From: Natrialba sp. SSL1
GTDB taxonomy: Archaea > Halobacteriota > Halobacteria > Halobacteriales > Natrialbaceae
Assembly (NCBI RefSeq): GCF_001861355.1
Contig: NZ_MASN01000035.1
Span: 62,001-126,000, forward strand
DNA: 64,000 nt
Reading direction: 5' to 3'
The notes below the pieces were generated by a model, which saw nothing but the letters and a program-made list of their open reading frames with translations, was not told where the DNA came from and searched no databases. Position numbers and translations under genes: made by a program. Positions within the stretch are counted from its first letter, which is position 1, and each line of letters begins with the position of its first letter. Positions 1-8,646 of this stretch are shown here, piece by piece.

Positions 1-182
1 ACATCGTTCACTTCCCCCTACACACTGGACCCCCATAGCAGTTCGGAAGCGAACCAGCTAACATTGTGTTAGCCTCCCGTCGTGTTTGTTCCGCTGGCAG
101 ATGGCACAGAGCGACGAACCAGCACACAGCACCGAGACAACAACAGGGCGGTTTATGTGGTCGTAGGAACAGCTACCGGATA

Positions 183-2702
183 GTGACGAACGATACCACA
201 CGGCGAACCGTTCTCGCCGGGGTGCTCGCCGCCGGTGTCGGGGGACTGGCGCTGACCGACGCCCACGACCTGCTCGACCAGTTCGCCCCCCTGTCGGGCG
301 ACGCCTGGGACGCGGCCGACCGCACACTCCCCGAAACCGTCGAGAGTTCCCACGGCGAGGCCAGCATCCGCTACGACGAGTTCGGCGTGCCCACGATCAG
401 CGCCGACGGCGAGGAAGCGGCCTACTTCGCCGTCGGCTACGCCCAGGCGTTCGACCGGCTCTTCCAGTTCGACCTGCAGCGACGAGTCATGCGCGGACAG
501 GTGTCCGAACTCGTCGGCGAGGTGATGCTCGACGACGACGAGTTCCACGTCGCCATGGACTTTGCCGGCGCAGCCGAGGCCACGTGGGAGCACGTCGCCG
601 ACACACCTGCCGGTCCGCTGGTCGAAGCCTACGCCGACGGCGTCAACGCAGTGATCGAGGACGAACAGTTGCCACTCGAGTTCGAACTACTCGGCGCTGA
701 ACCCGAGCCGTGGACGCCGGTGGACTCGATGCTGATGGAGAAGCAGATTTCGTGGGATCTGACGGGGAATTTCGGCGAGCTCCGCGAGGCGTTGATTGCG
801 GAGCGACTCGGCGACGATGTCGTCGCGGAACTCTATCCGGACCGACTAGATCACGACGTGCCGATTCTGCGGGATGAGATAGAAGCGGATCGACTGAACG
901 AGAACGGCGAGGAAGACGCCGGCAACGGCGAATCTGCTGGGATCGGCACGGTGTCGACAGCGACTGCGCCACGGTCTGAATCTGCTGAATCCGCTGGCTC
1001 CGCTGGTTCTGCTAGTGACCCCTTACCCGAGGATGGCGAAAATGGCACGACCACCACCGCCAACATCGGTCCGGCACTAACCGGTTGGCTCTCGCAGTTC
1101 GAATCACCGCCCGGCGTCGGTTCGAACAGCTGGGTCGTCTCCGGCGACCACACCGAAAGCGGGCTCCCGATCGTCGCCTACGACCCCCACCTCACACTGA
1201 TGACACCGCCGCTGTGGTACGAACAGCACGTCGAGACGCCCACCACATCGGTTCGGGGGGCAACCTTCCCCGGCGTCCCGTTCGTCATCACTGGCGCGAA
1301 CGACAGCGGCACCTGGTCGTTCACCAACGTCGGCGCGGACGTCCTCGACTGCTACGAGTACGACATCGACGAGGACGGCGAGCGCTACCGCTACCGGGGC
1401 GAGTGGCGCGAGTTCGACACCGAGGAGCGCGAAATCGCCGTCGCGAGCGGCGAGAATCGAACGCTGACACTCCGGAAAACCGTCCACGGCCCCGTCCTCG
1501 AACGCGAGGGCCAGACCGTCGGCGTCGCCTGGACCGGCCACACAGCCACGCGGACGACCGAAGCGATCTACGAGTTCGAGCGCAGTGACGGACTGGACGA
1601 GGTACTCGAGTCCACCCGAAAGTTCGACCTGCCCACGCAGAATCTCGTCTACGCGGATGCGGACGGTCGGACGATGTACTACGCGACCGGCAAACTCCCG
1701 ATTCGGGAAGTCGACGGCGAACCGGTATCCGGCAACCGGATCTTCGACGGCTCCGCGGGCGAGGGTGAGTGGGAGGGCTTTACTCCGTTCGGCGAATCCT
1801 CCTGGGACGGGTTCGTCCCCTTCGAGGAGAAGCCGCACGCGATCGAGCCGGACGTGCTCGCGACGGCGAACCAGCGCGTGGCTGACGACCCGGAGCACTA
1901 CGTCGGCGTCGCCTACGCAGCACCCTACCGGGGCGAGCGGATTTACGACCGCCTCGACGAGCAACTCGAGGGCGGCGAGCCGACGGACCCCGACTTCCAT
2001 CGCGAACTGCAGAACGATACGTACGACGGGCGCGCAGAACAGCTGGTACCGGACCTGCTCGACGCACTCGCAGCGAGCGAGACGGACGAGTTCGACGACA
2101 CGGCGGACACGCTCGCAGACTGGGACTACCGGATGAACCGCGACTCCCGCGGCGCGCTCGTGTTCGCCCGCTGGTTCGACCACTACCGCCACCAGCTTTT
2201 CGAAACCGAGTTCGAGGATGCAGGGCTCGACGAGTCGTACTATCCGAACGACTGGATCGTCGCGACGCTGCCCGAGGATGGCGAGGTCTTCGACGACCGT
2301 TCGAAGGCCGAGGCGATGCTTGGAGCACTCGAGGACGCCCACTCAGAAATCGACGCCGAGGGCTGGGAGACCTACGGCGACTGGAACTCGACGCGGACGA
2401 TCGAGCACCCATTCGCCGTCGAAGCGCCGTTTCTGGACTACGAGACGGCACCGACGGACGGCTCGCGGGCGACGGTCAAGAACTACCGCGTCGAGTCCGC
2501 AGTCGGTGCGAGCTGGCGGATGGTCGTCGAACCCGGTGGTGACGCGACGGCGATCCTGCCCGGCGGGAACTCGGGTGACTACTTCTCGCCGCACTACGAC
2601 GATCAGTTCGATCAGTGGCGAAACGGCGAGCAGAAGCCGATGGACCGCACGACTGGCGACGGCGAGCCGGATGTCTCGTTCGTCGTGGAGGGTGACAAAT
2701 GA
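183..2702 (+). CDS. Penicillin acylase family protein, Tat-exported
   Basis: An Ntn-hydrolase of the penicillin/acylhomoserine-lactone acylase family, about 839 residues, likely to cleave an amide bond outside the cell. The GTG at 183 is preferred over an ATG at 66 because it places a twin-arginine signal (TRRTVLAGVLAAGVGG) at the N-terminus, while the upstream 39 residues look non-coding. An alpha-chain region is followed by a low-complexity acidic and Ser/Ala-rich spacer (about residues 235-300), then GVGSNSWVVSG. Ser314 (codon at 1122) would be the N-terminal nucleophile of the beta chain after autoprocessing. The real substrate is unknown; quorum-signal or peptide-like amides are possible. 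It overlaps the next gene by 4 bp, so the two are probably co-translated. Confidence 0.9.
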   Translation: MTNDTTRRTVLAGVLAAGVGGLALTDAHDLLDQFAPLSGDAWDAADRTLPETVESSHGEASIRYDEFGVPTISADGEEAAYFAVGYAQAFDRLFQFDLQRRVMRGQVSELVGEVMLDDDEFHVAMDFAGAAEATWEHVADTPAGPLVEAYADGVNAVIEDEQLPLEFELLGAEPEPWTPVDSMLMEKQISWDLTGNFGELREALIAERLGDDVVAELYPDRLDHDVPILRDEIEADRLNENGEEDAGNGESAGIGTVSTATAPRSESAESAGSAGSASDPLPEDGENGTTTTANIGPALTGWLSQFESPPGVGSNSWVVSGDHTESGLPIVAYDPHLTLMTPPLWYEQHVETPTTSVRGATFPGVPFVITGANDSGTWSFTNVGADVLDCYEYDIDEDGERYRYRGEWREFDTEEREIAVASGENRTLTLRKTVHGPVLEREGQTVGVAWTGHTATRTTEAIYEFERSDGLDEVLESTRKFDLPTQNLVYADADGRTMYYATGKLPIREVDGEPVSGNRIFDGSAGEGEWEGFTPFGESSWDGFVPFEEKPHAIEPDVLATANQRVADDPEHYVGVAYAAPYRGERIYDRLDEQLEGGEPTDPDFHRELQNDTYDGRAEQLVPDLLDALAASETDEFDDTADTLADWDYRMNRDSRGALVFARWFDHYRHQLFETEFEDAGLDESYYPNDWIVATLPEDGEVFDDRSKAEAMLGALEDAHSEIDAEGWETYGDWNSTRTIEHPFAVEAPFLDYETAPTDGSRATVKNYRVESAVGASWRMVVEPGGDATAILPGGNSGDYFSPHYDDQFDQWRNGEQKPMDRTTGDGEPDVSFVVEGDK

Positions 2703-3229
2703 CGTCACAACCTAGTCGTGACGACAGCGAGAGAGAGGACGGGGACCGAAACCAGACGGAGTCTGTACCGGATCTCGAAGCCGAACTCGACCCCGAATCC
2801 AATTCAGAACCGGATTCAGAAGCCGACTCGCGGTCGCAATCAGACTCCACACTGGAACGAAGAACGACCAGCACACTCGGCGGCGACGGCATCCCCGCCA
2901 GCGTGGAACGGGAACTCGAGTCCATTCGAACGACGCCGCGCCGCCGCGCCGTCGCGCTCGTCCTCGCCGCCGGACTCGGCGTCGTGTTCGCGTGGTACCA
3001 CTGGATCGGTCTCGTCCTCGGCGGTGCGCTCGTTGGACTCGTCTCGACGACGTTCCGGCGAGCGCTGGTCACCGCGGTTGGCTTCGGCCTCGTCGTCCTC
3101 GGCCTGTTCGTGATCAGCCTCGGCGGGGCGACAGCGCAGGTACTCGAGATGGCACCGATCGTCTACCTCACCGTGGGGGCGGCGATCGGGTTGCCGGTGC
3201 TCGGCTCGCTGGTACGTGGGATCGTGTAG
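2699..3229 (+). CDS. Hypothetical membrane protein downstream of penicillin acylase
   Basis: A 176-residue protein that I do not recognise. The first 80 residues are hydrophilic and rich in Asp, Glu and Ser. The C-terminal half has three to four hydrophobic segments (AVALVLAAGLGVVFAW; IGLVLGGALVGLV; AVGFGLVVLGLFVISL; YLTVGAAIGLPVLGSL), so it is an integral membrane protein with a cytoplasmic acidic tail. Its ATG overlaps the acylase stop codon (ATGA), which suggests an operon. No function can be given. Confidence 0.7.
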   Translation: MTSQPSRDDSEREDGDRNQTESVPDLEAELDPESNSEPDSEADSRSQSDSTLERRTTSTLGGDGIPASVERELESIRTTPRRRAVALVLAAGLGVVFAWYHWIGLVLGGALVGLVSTTFRRALVTAVGFGLVVLGLFVISLGGATAQVLEMAPIVYLTVGAAIGLPVLGSLVRGIV

Positions 3230-3319
3230 CTGGCGCTGTCATCGTTTGGTGCGGCCCAAGAAAGCGGGGGTGACGGAAGAACGACCGATCGACTGTGCTG
3301 TCGTGTCCGTGTTGTGCCA

Positions 3320-3412
3320 CTAGTCGCGGTCGAACACGTTCTTGATGCGCGAGACGATGCCACTATCCTCGTCGGTGCGCTGGGTTTCTCGATCAGTGTG
3401 TTCGTCCGTCAT
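3320..3412 (-). CDS. Small acidic protein, 30 residues
   Basis: A 30-residue ORF that starts at the ATG at 3412 and ends in the basic/hydrophobic motif SGIVSRIKNVFDRD. The first half is made of Asp, Glu, Thr and Arg, as in haloarchaeal proteins, and the ORF sits alone between two real genes. The ending looks like a short amphipathic helix. I cannot assign a function. The longer reading frame upstream of it on this strand is a shadow of the aldo/keto reductase. Confidence 0.45.
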   Translation of the reverse strand: MTDEHTDRETQRTDEDSGIVSRIKNVFDRD

Positions 3413-3526
3413 ATGCACGTGACTGTATGGCCATTCAACACTAAAATCTGATGGAGCCAGAAGCGCTCTCCGATACCGTTCGTCGGCGGACAGTACTGTT
3501 TTCACCCTTCTCGTCGACGCACGCGT

Positions 3527-4507
3527 ATGGAGTACACGACACTCGGTACCACCGGCATGGAAGTGAGTCGCCTCTGTCTCGGCTGCATGAGCTTTGGCTC
3601 TTCGGACTGGCGCGAGTGGGTGCTCGAAGACGAGGAGAGTAAGGAAATAATCGATCGCGCGATCGACCTCGGGATCAACTTCTTCGATACCGCGAATATG
3701 TACTCGCGAGGCGAGTCCGAGCGCATTCTTGGCGATGCCCTGGCGGAGTTCGACTACCAGCAAGAGGCCGTCGTCGCGACCAAGGTCTACCACCAGATGC
3801 GAGACGACGATCCGAACTCGCAGGGGCTCTCCCGGAAGACAATCGAACAGGAACTTGCGGACAGCCGTGAGCGCCTGGGCGTGGATACAATCGATCTGTA
3901 CCAGATTCACCGCTGGGACGACGACACGCCGATCGAGACGACCATGCGGGCGCTCGACGATGCCGTCCGCCGGGGCCACGTTCGGTACGTCGGGGCCTCC
4001 TCGATGTGGGCCCACCAATTCGCGGAGTCGCTGCACACGAGCGATCAACTTGGGCTCAATCGGTTCGTCACGATGCAGAACCACTACAACCTCGTCTACC
4101 GCGAGGAGGAACGCGAGATGCTGCCGCTCTGCGAAAAGGAAGGAATCGGTGTCCTTCCCTGGTCGCCCCTGGCTCGCGGCTATCTCACGCGCCCGCACGA
4201 AGACATCGATGCGACGACCCGCGGGGAAGCGGAAGAGCACATGTACAACCATCCCTACCGCGAGGGCGGTGGCAGGGAGATCAACGAACGCGTAGCCGAA
4301 CTCGCGGCAGAAAAGGGCGTCACGATGGCACAGATCGCCCTCGCCTGGCTCCTGCACAAAGACTGGGTCGACGCGCCGATCATCGGGACGACGAGCGTCG
4401 AGCACCTAGAGCAGGCCGTCGAAGCGCTCGACATCTCGCTGTCCGCGTCGGATATGTCGTATCTCGAAGAGCCCTACGAGCCGGTTCCGGTGTCCGGGCA
4501 CACCTGA
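3527..4507 (+). CDS. Aldo/keto reductase
   Basis: A 326-residue NAD(P)H-dependent oxidoreductase with a TIM-barrel fold, full length for the family. Visible family features are the N-terminal TTGMEVSRLCLGCMSFG, the catalytic Asp/Tyr region FFDTANMYSRGESE, the Lys in VVATKVYH, and the His in YQIHRWDDD. The C-terminal coenzyme-binding part is APIIGTTSVEHLEQAVEALD. It resembles the YajO/Tas-like group that reduces aldehydes or sugars. It stands alone between the 30-residue ORF and a convergent unknown gene, so context does not indicate a substrate. Confidence 0.93.
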   Translation: MEYTTLGTTGMEVSRLCLGCMSFGSSDWREWVLEDEESKEIIDRAIDLGINFFDTANMYSRGESERILGDALAEFDYQQEAVVATKVYHQMRDDDPNSQGLSRKTIEQELADSRERLGVDTIDLYQIHRWDDDTPIETTMRALDDAVRRGHVRYVGASSMWAHQFAESLHTSDQLGLNRFVTMQNHYNLVYREEEREMLPLCEKEGIGVLPWSPLARGYLTRPHEDIDATTRGEAEEHMYNHPYREGGGREINERVAELAAEKGVTMAQIALAWLLHKDWVDAPIIGTTSVEHLEQAVEALDISLSASDMSYLEEPYEPVPVSGHT

Positions 4508-4552
4508 GCCAGTCGTCGCGTACGCACGCGGACGGTTTGGGGGGCCGCTCCG

Positions 4553-5107
4553 TCAGGGAAGCGCTTCCGCCGCCTCGGCGAGTTCTTCCTCCGTTTCCCA
4601 GCGGTGGAGCCTTCCCTCGGACTCGAGTAGCTCGAAGACGCCGTCCTGCATCCAGCCGAAGGGATGGTCCTCCTCGGCGTCCGGATACTCGCGCTTCAGG
4701 ACGTAGCTCTTCTCGAAGAACTCGGTGGTGCCCGCGAGGAGGCCCTGTTCGACGAGGAAGTCGCTTGGTTCCTTCTCGGCGATGCCGACGACGTGGGTGA
4801 CGAGGTCCGCGATGAGACAGAACTTCTGGATGCCGTTTTCCCACTCGCCACGGACGTCGACCATGCGGAAGGCGTAGGTGTCGGTGCGGCGGTTGAGCCG
4901 GTCGACGACGAGGTTGAGCCGGCGGATCGGCTCGCGGTCGTAACTCCCGAGGACGAAGTAGGATCGTTCGTTCTCGTAGACCGGCGTGAGCTCGCTCAGT
5001 GAGTGGAGGATGGCCTCGTTGTCGGCGAGGGTGAGCTCTTCCTGTTCGAGGCGCTCGCGAGCGCTCGTCAGGACCGACTCGGGGACGGGTGGCTCGGTGT
5101 TGGTCAT
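4553..5107 (-). CDS. Hypothetical protein, divergent from winged-helix regulator
   Basis: A 184-residue acidic, soluble protein with no membrane segment or family motif that I recognise. The start at 5107 is chosen because a TATA-like box (5130-5138, reverse strand) lies about 25 bp upstream and the longer frame runs back over the neighbouring regulator. Its middle part (YFVLGSYDREPIRRLNLVVD) looks like a folded alpha/beta domain. It is transcribed divergently from the regulator at 5333. Three tandem 9-bp repeats and two palindromes lie between them, so it is probably that regulator's target. Confidence 0.75.
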   Translation of the reverse strand: MTNTEPPVPESVLTSARERLEQEELTLADNEAILHSLSELTPVYENERSYFVLGSYDREPIRRLNLVVDRLNRRTDTYAFRMVDVRGEWENGIQKFCLIADLVTHVVGIAEKEPSDFLVEQGLLAGTTEFFEKSYVLKREYPDAEEDHPFGWMQDGVFELLESEGRLHRWETEEELAEAAEALP

Positions 5108-5129
5108 ATCCAATGCGTATCGGCACGCC

Positions 5130-5138
5130 ATTATAGTC
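5130..5138 (-). promoter_or_regulatory. TATA-like box of the gene at 4553-5107
   Basis: On the reverse strand this reads CTATAATGG, 23-30 bp before the ATG at 5107. This is the usual spacing of a leaderless haloarchaeal promoter. Confidence 0.55.
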
Positions 5139-5151
5139 GTTTCCGGGTCGT

Positions 5152-5178
5152 TTCCGATTCTTCCGATTCTTCCGATAC
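5152..5178. repeat. Three tandem 9-bp repeats (TTCCGATTC)
   Basis: TTCCGATTC is repeated head to tail three times (the last copy reads TTCCGATAC), and a fourth copy lies at 5222-5230. The array is just upstream of the TATA-like box of the leftward gene, where an activator would bind. That role is inference. Confidence 0.7.
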
Positions 5179-5250
5179 CGGGTACAGGCCCTGAAACAGC
5201 GCATATCGGCAGAAATACCATTTCCGATTCTTTTGCAGCGACTCTTCGGG

Positions 5251-5306
5251 AGTGGTTTATCCTACGGTAAATCACCCCAGAGTAGTTCACCTCGGGGTAA
5301 ACTACT
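5251..5306. promoter_or_regulatory. Two palindromic operators, 30 bp centre to centre
   Basis: Two imperfect palindromes of related sequence lie 27-82 bp before the regulator start. The first spans 5251-5276, with inner arms GTTTATC and GGTAAATCACC. The second spans 5281-5306, with arms AGTAGTTCACC and GGGTAAACTACT (10 of the first 11 outer pairs match). Their centres (5263.5 and 5293.5) are 30 bp apart, about three helical turns, so two dimers would sit on the same face of the DNA. They are likely autoregulatory sites of the adjacent winged-helix protein. Confidence 0.6.
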
Positions 5307-5332
5307 TGGTGATACAGTCCGTAGGCCGCTGT

Positions 5333-5746
5333 ATGAGTACCCGGCTTGGGACCGCCGAGGGGTCGAACGCGCGCGAACTCCTCCACTTCGTCACCCAACA
5401 GACCCGGTTTGCACTGCTCACGAACATCGTCCAACACCCAGAACAACTGCCCTCGATGTACGAACTCGAGCAGTTGAACCCCAGTGTGAGTGAGGCAACC
5501 GTCTACAAACACGTCCAGAAACTGATCGACATCGGCGTCGTTCGCGAGGTCTCCCTCCCCGAAGACGAGCGCCAGCAGGGCTACCCCTGGAAATTCTACG
5601 CACTCACCGACGACGGCCGACAGTTCCTCGACGAGCACAACGTCCTCGCCGCGGAGGAAACCCTCCAGCAACTGTACGAGACCATCTCCGACAAACCGGA
5701 GAAAATGATCCGCTACGAAAACGCGCCGCGACCTGCACTCGAGTAG
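5333..5746 (+). CDS. Winged-helix transcriptional regulator (PadR/ArsR-like)
   Basis: A 137-residue DNA-binding protein. The ATG at 5333 (MSTRLGT) is chosen because the upstream part of the open frame runs through the palindromic operators and reads as non-coding. The segment RFALLTNIVQHPEQLPSMYELEQLNPSVSEATVYKHVQKL (written here only as landmarks at about residues 21-60) forms helix-turn-helix helices with recognition helix SEATVYKHVQKL. A wing follows around DERQQGYPWKFYALTDDG, then a C-terminal dimerisation helix. It belongs to the haloarchaeal one-domain regulators close to PadR. It probably controls itself and the divergent gene at 4553. Confidence 0.82.
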   Translation: MSTRLGTAEGSNARELLHFVTQQTRFALLTNIVQHPEQLPSMYELEQLNPSVSEATVYKHVQKLIDIGVVREVSLPEDERQQGYPWKFYALTDDGRQFLDEHNVLAAEETLQQLYETISDKPEKMIRYENAPRPALE

Positions 5747-5841
5747 ACGGTCGTCGTCCGGGTGACCTCCCACAACGCGCAAACGGCCAAGCGCTCACCC
5801 CTTCCAGCTTCAAGTTCTCGGAAGCGCAGCACCGCAGGTGC

Positions 5842-6381
5842 TTAGGAGAACCGCGACGCAACGTCTGCCTCGGTGATGATCCCAACCGTTTCGCCCGCTT
5901 CCGTGATCATCACGGCCTTATAATGTTCCAGCAGGTTGCTAATCTCGTCGAGCGTCGCATCCTTCGACACCGTCGGGAAACTCTCGCTCATGTGATCTGC
6001 GATTGGCTCGTCGCGGGCCGCCGAGTCGAGATGAACCAGGTCGCTCTGGCTGATCGAGCCGACCGGAATCCCGTCCTGAATCACGGCGAGTTGGGAGTAG
6101 GCCTCCTCTTCCATCTTTCGCGCCGCTTCTTTCACCGGATCGTCCGGCGTTACGTTCACGACGGCTTCGTTCATCAGGTCGTCCGCGCGAACCACGTCGC
6201 TCTCGGCCTTCTCGAGTGCGTTGACGATTCGACGCAGCGTCGAGAGGCGTGGATCGACATCGCCGCCCTCGATACGGGCGATCAACGGCTGGGAGACGTC
6301 CGCCGTCTCGGCGAGTTCGCTCTGGGTCAACCCGAGGTCGGTCCGTCGCTGGCGCAGGTCCGCAGGGGTTGGCAGTTCCAT
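5842..6381 (-). CDS. XRE-type HTH plus tandem CBS domain regulator
   Basis: A 179-residue protein with an N-terminal Cro/C1-type helix-turn-helix (about residues 8-55, with TQSELAETADVSQPLIARIE) followed by a pair of CBS domains (about 62-175, ending VGIITEADVASRF). CBS pairs bind adenosyl ligands such as AMP, ATP or SAM, so this is likely an energy- or nucleotide-sensing regulator, a domain order common in archaea. The ATG at 6381 (MELPTPADL) gives the HTH its usual N-terminal position, and the longer frame adds non-coding sequence. Its target genes are not evident. Confidence 0.88.
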   Translation of the reverse strand: MELPTPADLRQRRTDLGLTQSELAETADVSQPLIARIEGGDVDPRLSTLRRIVNALEKAESDVVRADDLMNEAVVNVTPDDPVKEAARKMEEEAYSQLAVIQDGIPVGSISQSDLVHLDSAARDEPIADHMSESFPTVSKDATLDEISNLLEHYKAVMITEAGETVGIITEADVASRFS

Positions 6382-6528
6382 AGCAGCCAATAACCAGGGG
6401 TTATAGAAAGAGCTTTGGGTGGGAGTGAATCTTCGCGGTCGAGAAGCGTCGAGGCGGTACCTGCTGCCACCCACGCTTTCATACTACGGTTTCGAGGCTG
6501 AGACGGCCGCTGTGGTCGCGGTCGTCCG

Positions 6529-6882
6529 TTACTCGTCCTCCGGCGTTTCCATAATCTCGACGACCGACAGCGGCACGTCACGCAGTGCGCCGCCGACTTC
6601 GCTCTTTGCGATGCGGGAGGCGTGTTCCTCGCTGTCGGCGTTGAACACTTCCATTTCGAGTCCCAGGCCGACGAGTGCGGTCTGGGCCGCGACGAACGCG
6701 GAGTCGAACGGCTCGCCACAGGCTGGACAGCCCGTCGCGCCGACTTCGACCTCGACGTAGTCCATATTCTCGCTGTTGAGTCGCTTTCCGGCTTCGCTCA
6801 CTGCGACACCGATCGCGTCGTCTATCGAATCGACGTCACGAACGAGCCACGCTGCTTCCATCGCGACGAGATAGTTGCCCAT
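6529..6882 (-). CDS. UPF0212 (DUF555) family protein
   Basis: A 117-residue protein matching the conserved archaeal UPF0212 family over its whole length. It starts MGNYLVAMEAAWLVRDV, has a CPAC pair (GCPACGEPFDSAF) that may bind metal, and has the conserved ending SEVGGALRDVPL. The ATG at 6882 is fixed by the family's MGNYLV start. The biochemical role of the family is not established. It is a single-gene unit here. Confidence 0.93.
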   Translation of the reverse strand: MGNYLVAMEAAWLVRDVDSIDDAIGVAVSEAGKRLNSENMDYVEVEVGATGCPACGEPFDSAFVAAQTALVGLGLEMEVFNADSEEHASRIAKSEVGGALRDVPLSVVEIMETPEDE

Positions 6883-7249
6883 ACAGCGTGGTCGGTCCGG
6901 GGGGTTTCTTGTCTTGCGGTTCGGCCGCGCCCCTATCGTGGCGATCTCAGCGCGAAACATCGCCCACACTTGTATGCGAGAGATACACACGACATAGCCA
7001 CACACGGCACAGACGCGTCGAGGAGCGCGCACGGGAACGAAATGGCCTCCATAAGTTATGCAAATTCAGTGTGTCGATTGCCACCCGCTTAGCCAGATTC
7101 CGGTCCCAGTACACCCTGAGTTTGTCCGAACGCAACCTCCCTTGAATCGCATGACTGCACCGACCTGATTCGCCAGGTACAATCATTATGAATGTTAGCA
7201 ATAACGAACTTTTATATATCACCCCCGTCTGAGCCACGCCTGAACGCTG
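6883..7249. other. Intergenic region, 367 bp
   Basis: No convincing gene is seen. Open frames here have non-haloarchaeal composition. The right end becomes AT-rich and carries the TATA box of the next small gene. Confidence 0.6.
7210..7219 (+). promoter_or_regulatory. TATA box for the small membrane protein gene
   Basis: TTTATATATC lies about 30 bp before the ATG at 7250, which is consistent with a leaderless or nearly leaderless transcript. Confidence 0.65.
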
Positions 7250-7420
7250 ATGATCTCCCGCGTGTACCACGCAACGCTGTTCGCGCTGTACCAACTGTGC
7301 ATCATGGTCGGCATCGTCGCCATGCCACTCGCCATCGCCGCCCGCCAGGCTGGGATTACACTCCCGGTCCACCGCCTCATCGACACCGTCGAGAACGCCT
7401 ACGAAGGCGCACAGCACTGA
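7250..7420 (+). CDS. Small one-pass membrane protein, 56 residues
   Basis: A 56-residue ORF behind a strong TATA box. It has a hydrophobic segment (LFALYQLCIMVGIVAMPLAI, about residues 10-30) followed by a short hydrophilic tail with HRLIDTVENAYEGAQH. The composition, the promoter and the stop codon before the psmB promoter support a real gene. It may act as a small subunit or regulator in the membrane; no function is known to me. Confidence 0.7.
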   Translation: MISRVYHATLFALYQLCIMVGIVAMPLAIAARQAGITLPVHRLIDTVENAYEGAQH

Positions 7421-7603
7421 GCAGGTACTGACACTGCACTCGTTTTGCGGCGTACTCACCACCATCTAGAGCGGCGTCGCCGAATTCGTGGCCGAGAAGG
7501 TGTCACGACGCTTCATGCCGGGTTTCGTCGCCCGCAGACGACACCAGAACGAGCGCCAGACGGGCGGTGAACAAACCGGAAACAAGGACGATGACCGCCG
7601 ATG

Positions 7604-7612
7604 TTTTATATC
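7604..7612 (+). promoter_or_regulatory. TATA box of psmB
   Basis: TTTTATATC is centred about 28 bp before the ATG at 7636. It indicates that the longer open frame beginning at 7567 is not the real start. Confidence 0.7.
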
Positions 7613-7635
7613 GTGCCGGTCGTAACGTTCGGTCA

Positions 7636-8367
7636 ATGCGAGCACCACAGCATAATTCGGACTTCTCCCGGACGGTCAACCAGCTGGCCGACGACCCGAA
7701 CCCATACGAGCCGGAAGTCGGCTCGATGCCCCAGAACGAGTTCTCGCGCGCGGACCTCGACAACGTGAACAAGACGGGGACGACGACGATCGGTATCTCA
7801 ACCGCTGACGGCGTCGTCATCGCGACGGATATGCGCGCAAGCCTTGGCGGGCGCTTCGTCTCGAACAAGAACGTCCAGAAGGTCGAACAGATCCACCCAA
7901 CTGGCGCGCTGACGATGGTCGGCAGCGTCGGCGGCGCACAGTCGTTCATCGGCAGCCTCCGCGCCGAGGTCAACCTCTACGAGGCCCGCCGCGGCGAGCC
8001 GATCAGCATGGACGCGCTCGCGACCCTCGCCGGCAACTTCGCCCGCGGCGGTCCGTTCTTCGCCATCCACCCGATTCTGGGCGGCGTCGACGAGGAAGGC
8101 AGCCACGTCTACAGTATCGACCCAGCCGGCGGCGTCATGGAAGACGACTACACCGTCACCGGCTCCGGGATGCAACTCGCCTACGGCCTGCTCGAGCAGG
8201 AGTTCGAAGAGGACCTCTCGAACGACGAGGCGACGACCATCGCTGCACGCGCGATCAAGTCCGCCGCAGAGCGTGACACCGGCTCCGGTAACGGTGTCTT
8301 CCTCTGTGAGATTACGGACGAAGGCGTCGACATCCACGGCCACCACGACTTCGACGAAGTCGTTTAA
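7636..8367 (+). CDS. psmB: Proteasome beta subunit
   Basis: The catalytic subunit of the archaeal 20S proteasome, 243 residues. The start at 7636 (MRAPQHNSDF) is supported by the TATA box and by the family's N-terminal form. A 48-residue propeptide ends at Gly48. Autocleavage at KTG/TTTIGIS would expose Thr49 as the nucleophile. The catalytic Lys region (ATDMRASLGGRFVSNKNVQK) and the GSVGGAQSF and GSGMQLAYGLLE motifs are intact. The partner alpha subunit is encoded separately at 40350. Confidence 0.97.
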   Translation: MRAPQHNSDFSRTVNQLADDPNPYEPEVGSMPQNEFSRADLDNVNKTGTTTIGISTADGVVIATDMRASLGGRFVSNKNVQKVEQIHPTGALTMVGSVGGAQSFIGSLRAEVNLYEARRGEPISMDALATLAGNFARGGPFFAIHPILGGVDEEGSHVYSIDPAGGVMEDDYTVTGSGMQLAYGLLEQEFEEDLSNDEATTIAARAIKSAAERDTGSGNGVFLCEITDEGVDIHGHHDFDEVV

Positions 8368-8600
8368 CTGACGGCATCGTCTCTCCGTCTGGTCGCTGGT
8401 CGACCGCCTGCCGCTTGAGCGGGCGACTCAATTGAACGCGGCGCTTTTCGAACCGCACGTCAAAAGGGACAGTCTACACGTTCTCTTTCTCGGCCCGCTG
8501 TCCATGTTCATAACACGCAGCGTACAGCATGCAAAGCGGAGAACAAACGGGGACGGGTCAGCAGGTCAGGGCAGCGCCAGAACGATACTACCAGTGACGA

Positions 8601-8637
8601 CAACAGGAACAAGAACAAGAACAGGAACAGGAGCAGG
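8601..8637. repeat. Degenerate 6-bp repeat tract
   Basis: About six units of (A/G)GAACA or AGGAACA-type hexamers lie just past the end of the oxidoreductase gene at 8647. It is of the same kind as the in-frame hexamer tracts found inside several genes of the window. Confidence 0.7.
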
Positions 8638-8646
8638 CATACCCAC

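Noticed and set aside
6947-7465. A leftward 172-codon frame across the region before psmB
   Set aside because: It is antisense to the small membrane gene with its own TATA box, and its composition lacks the acidic haloarchaeal bias.
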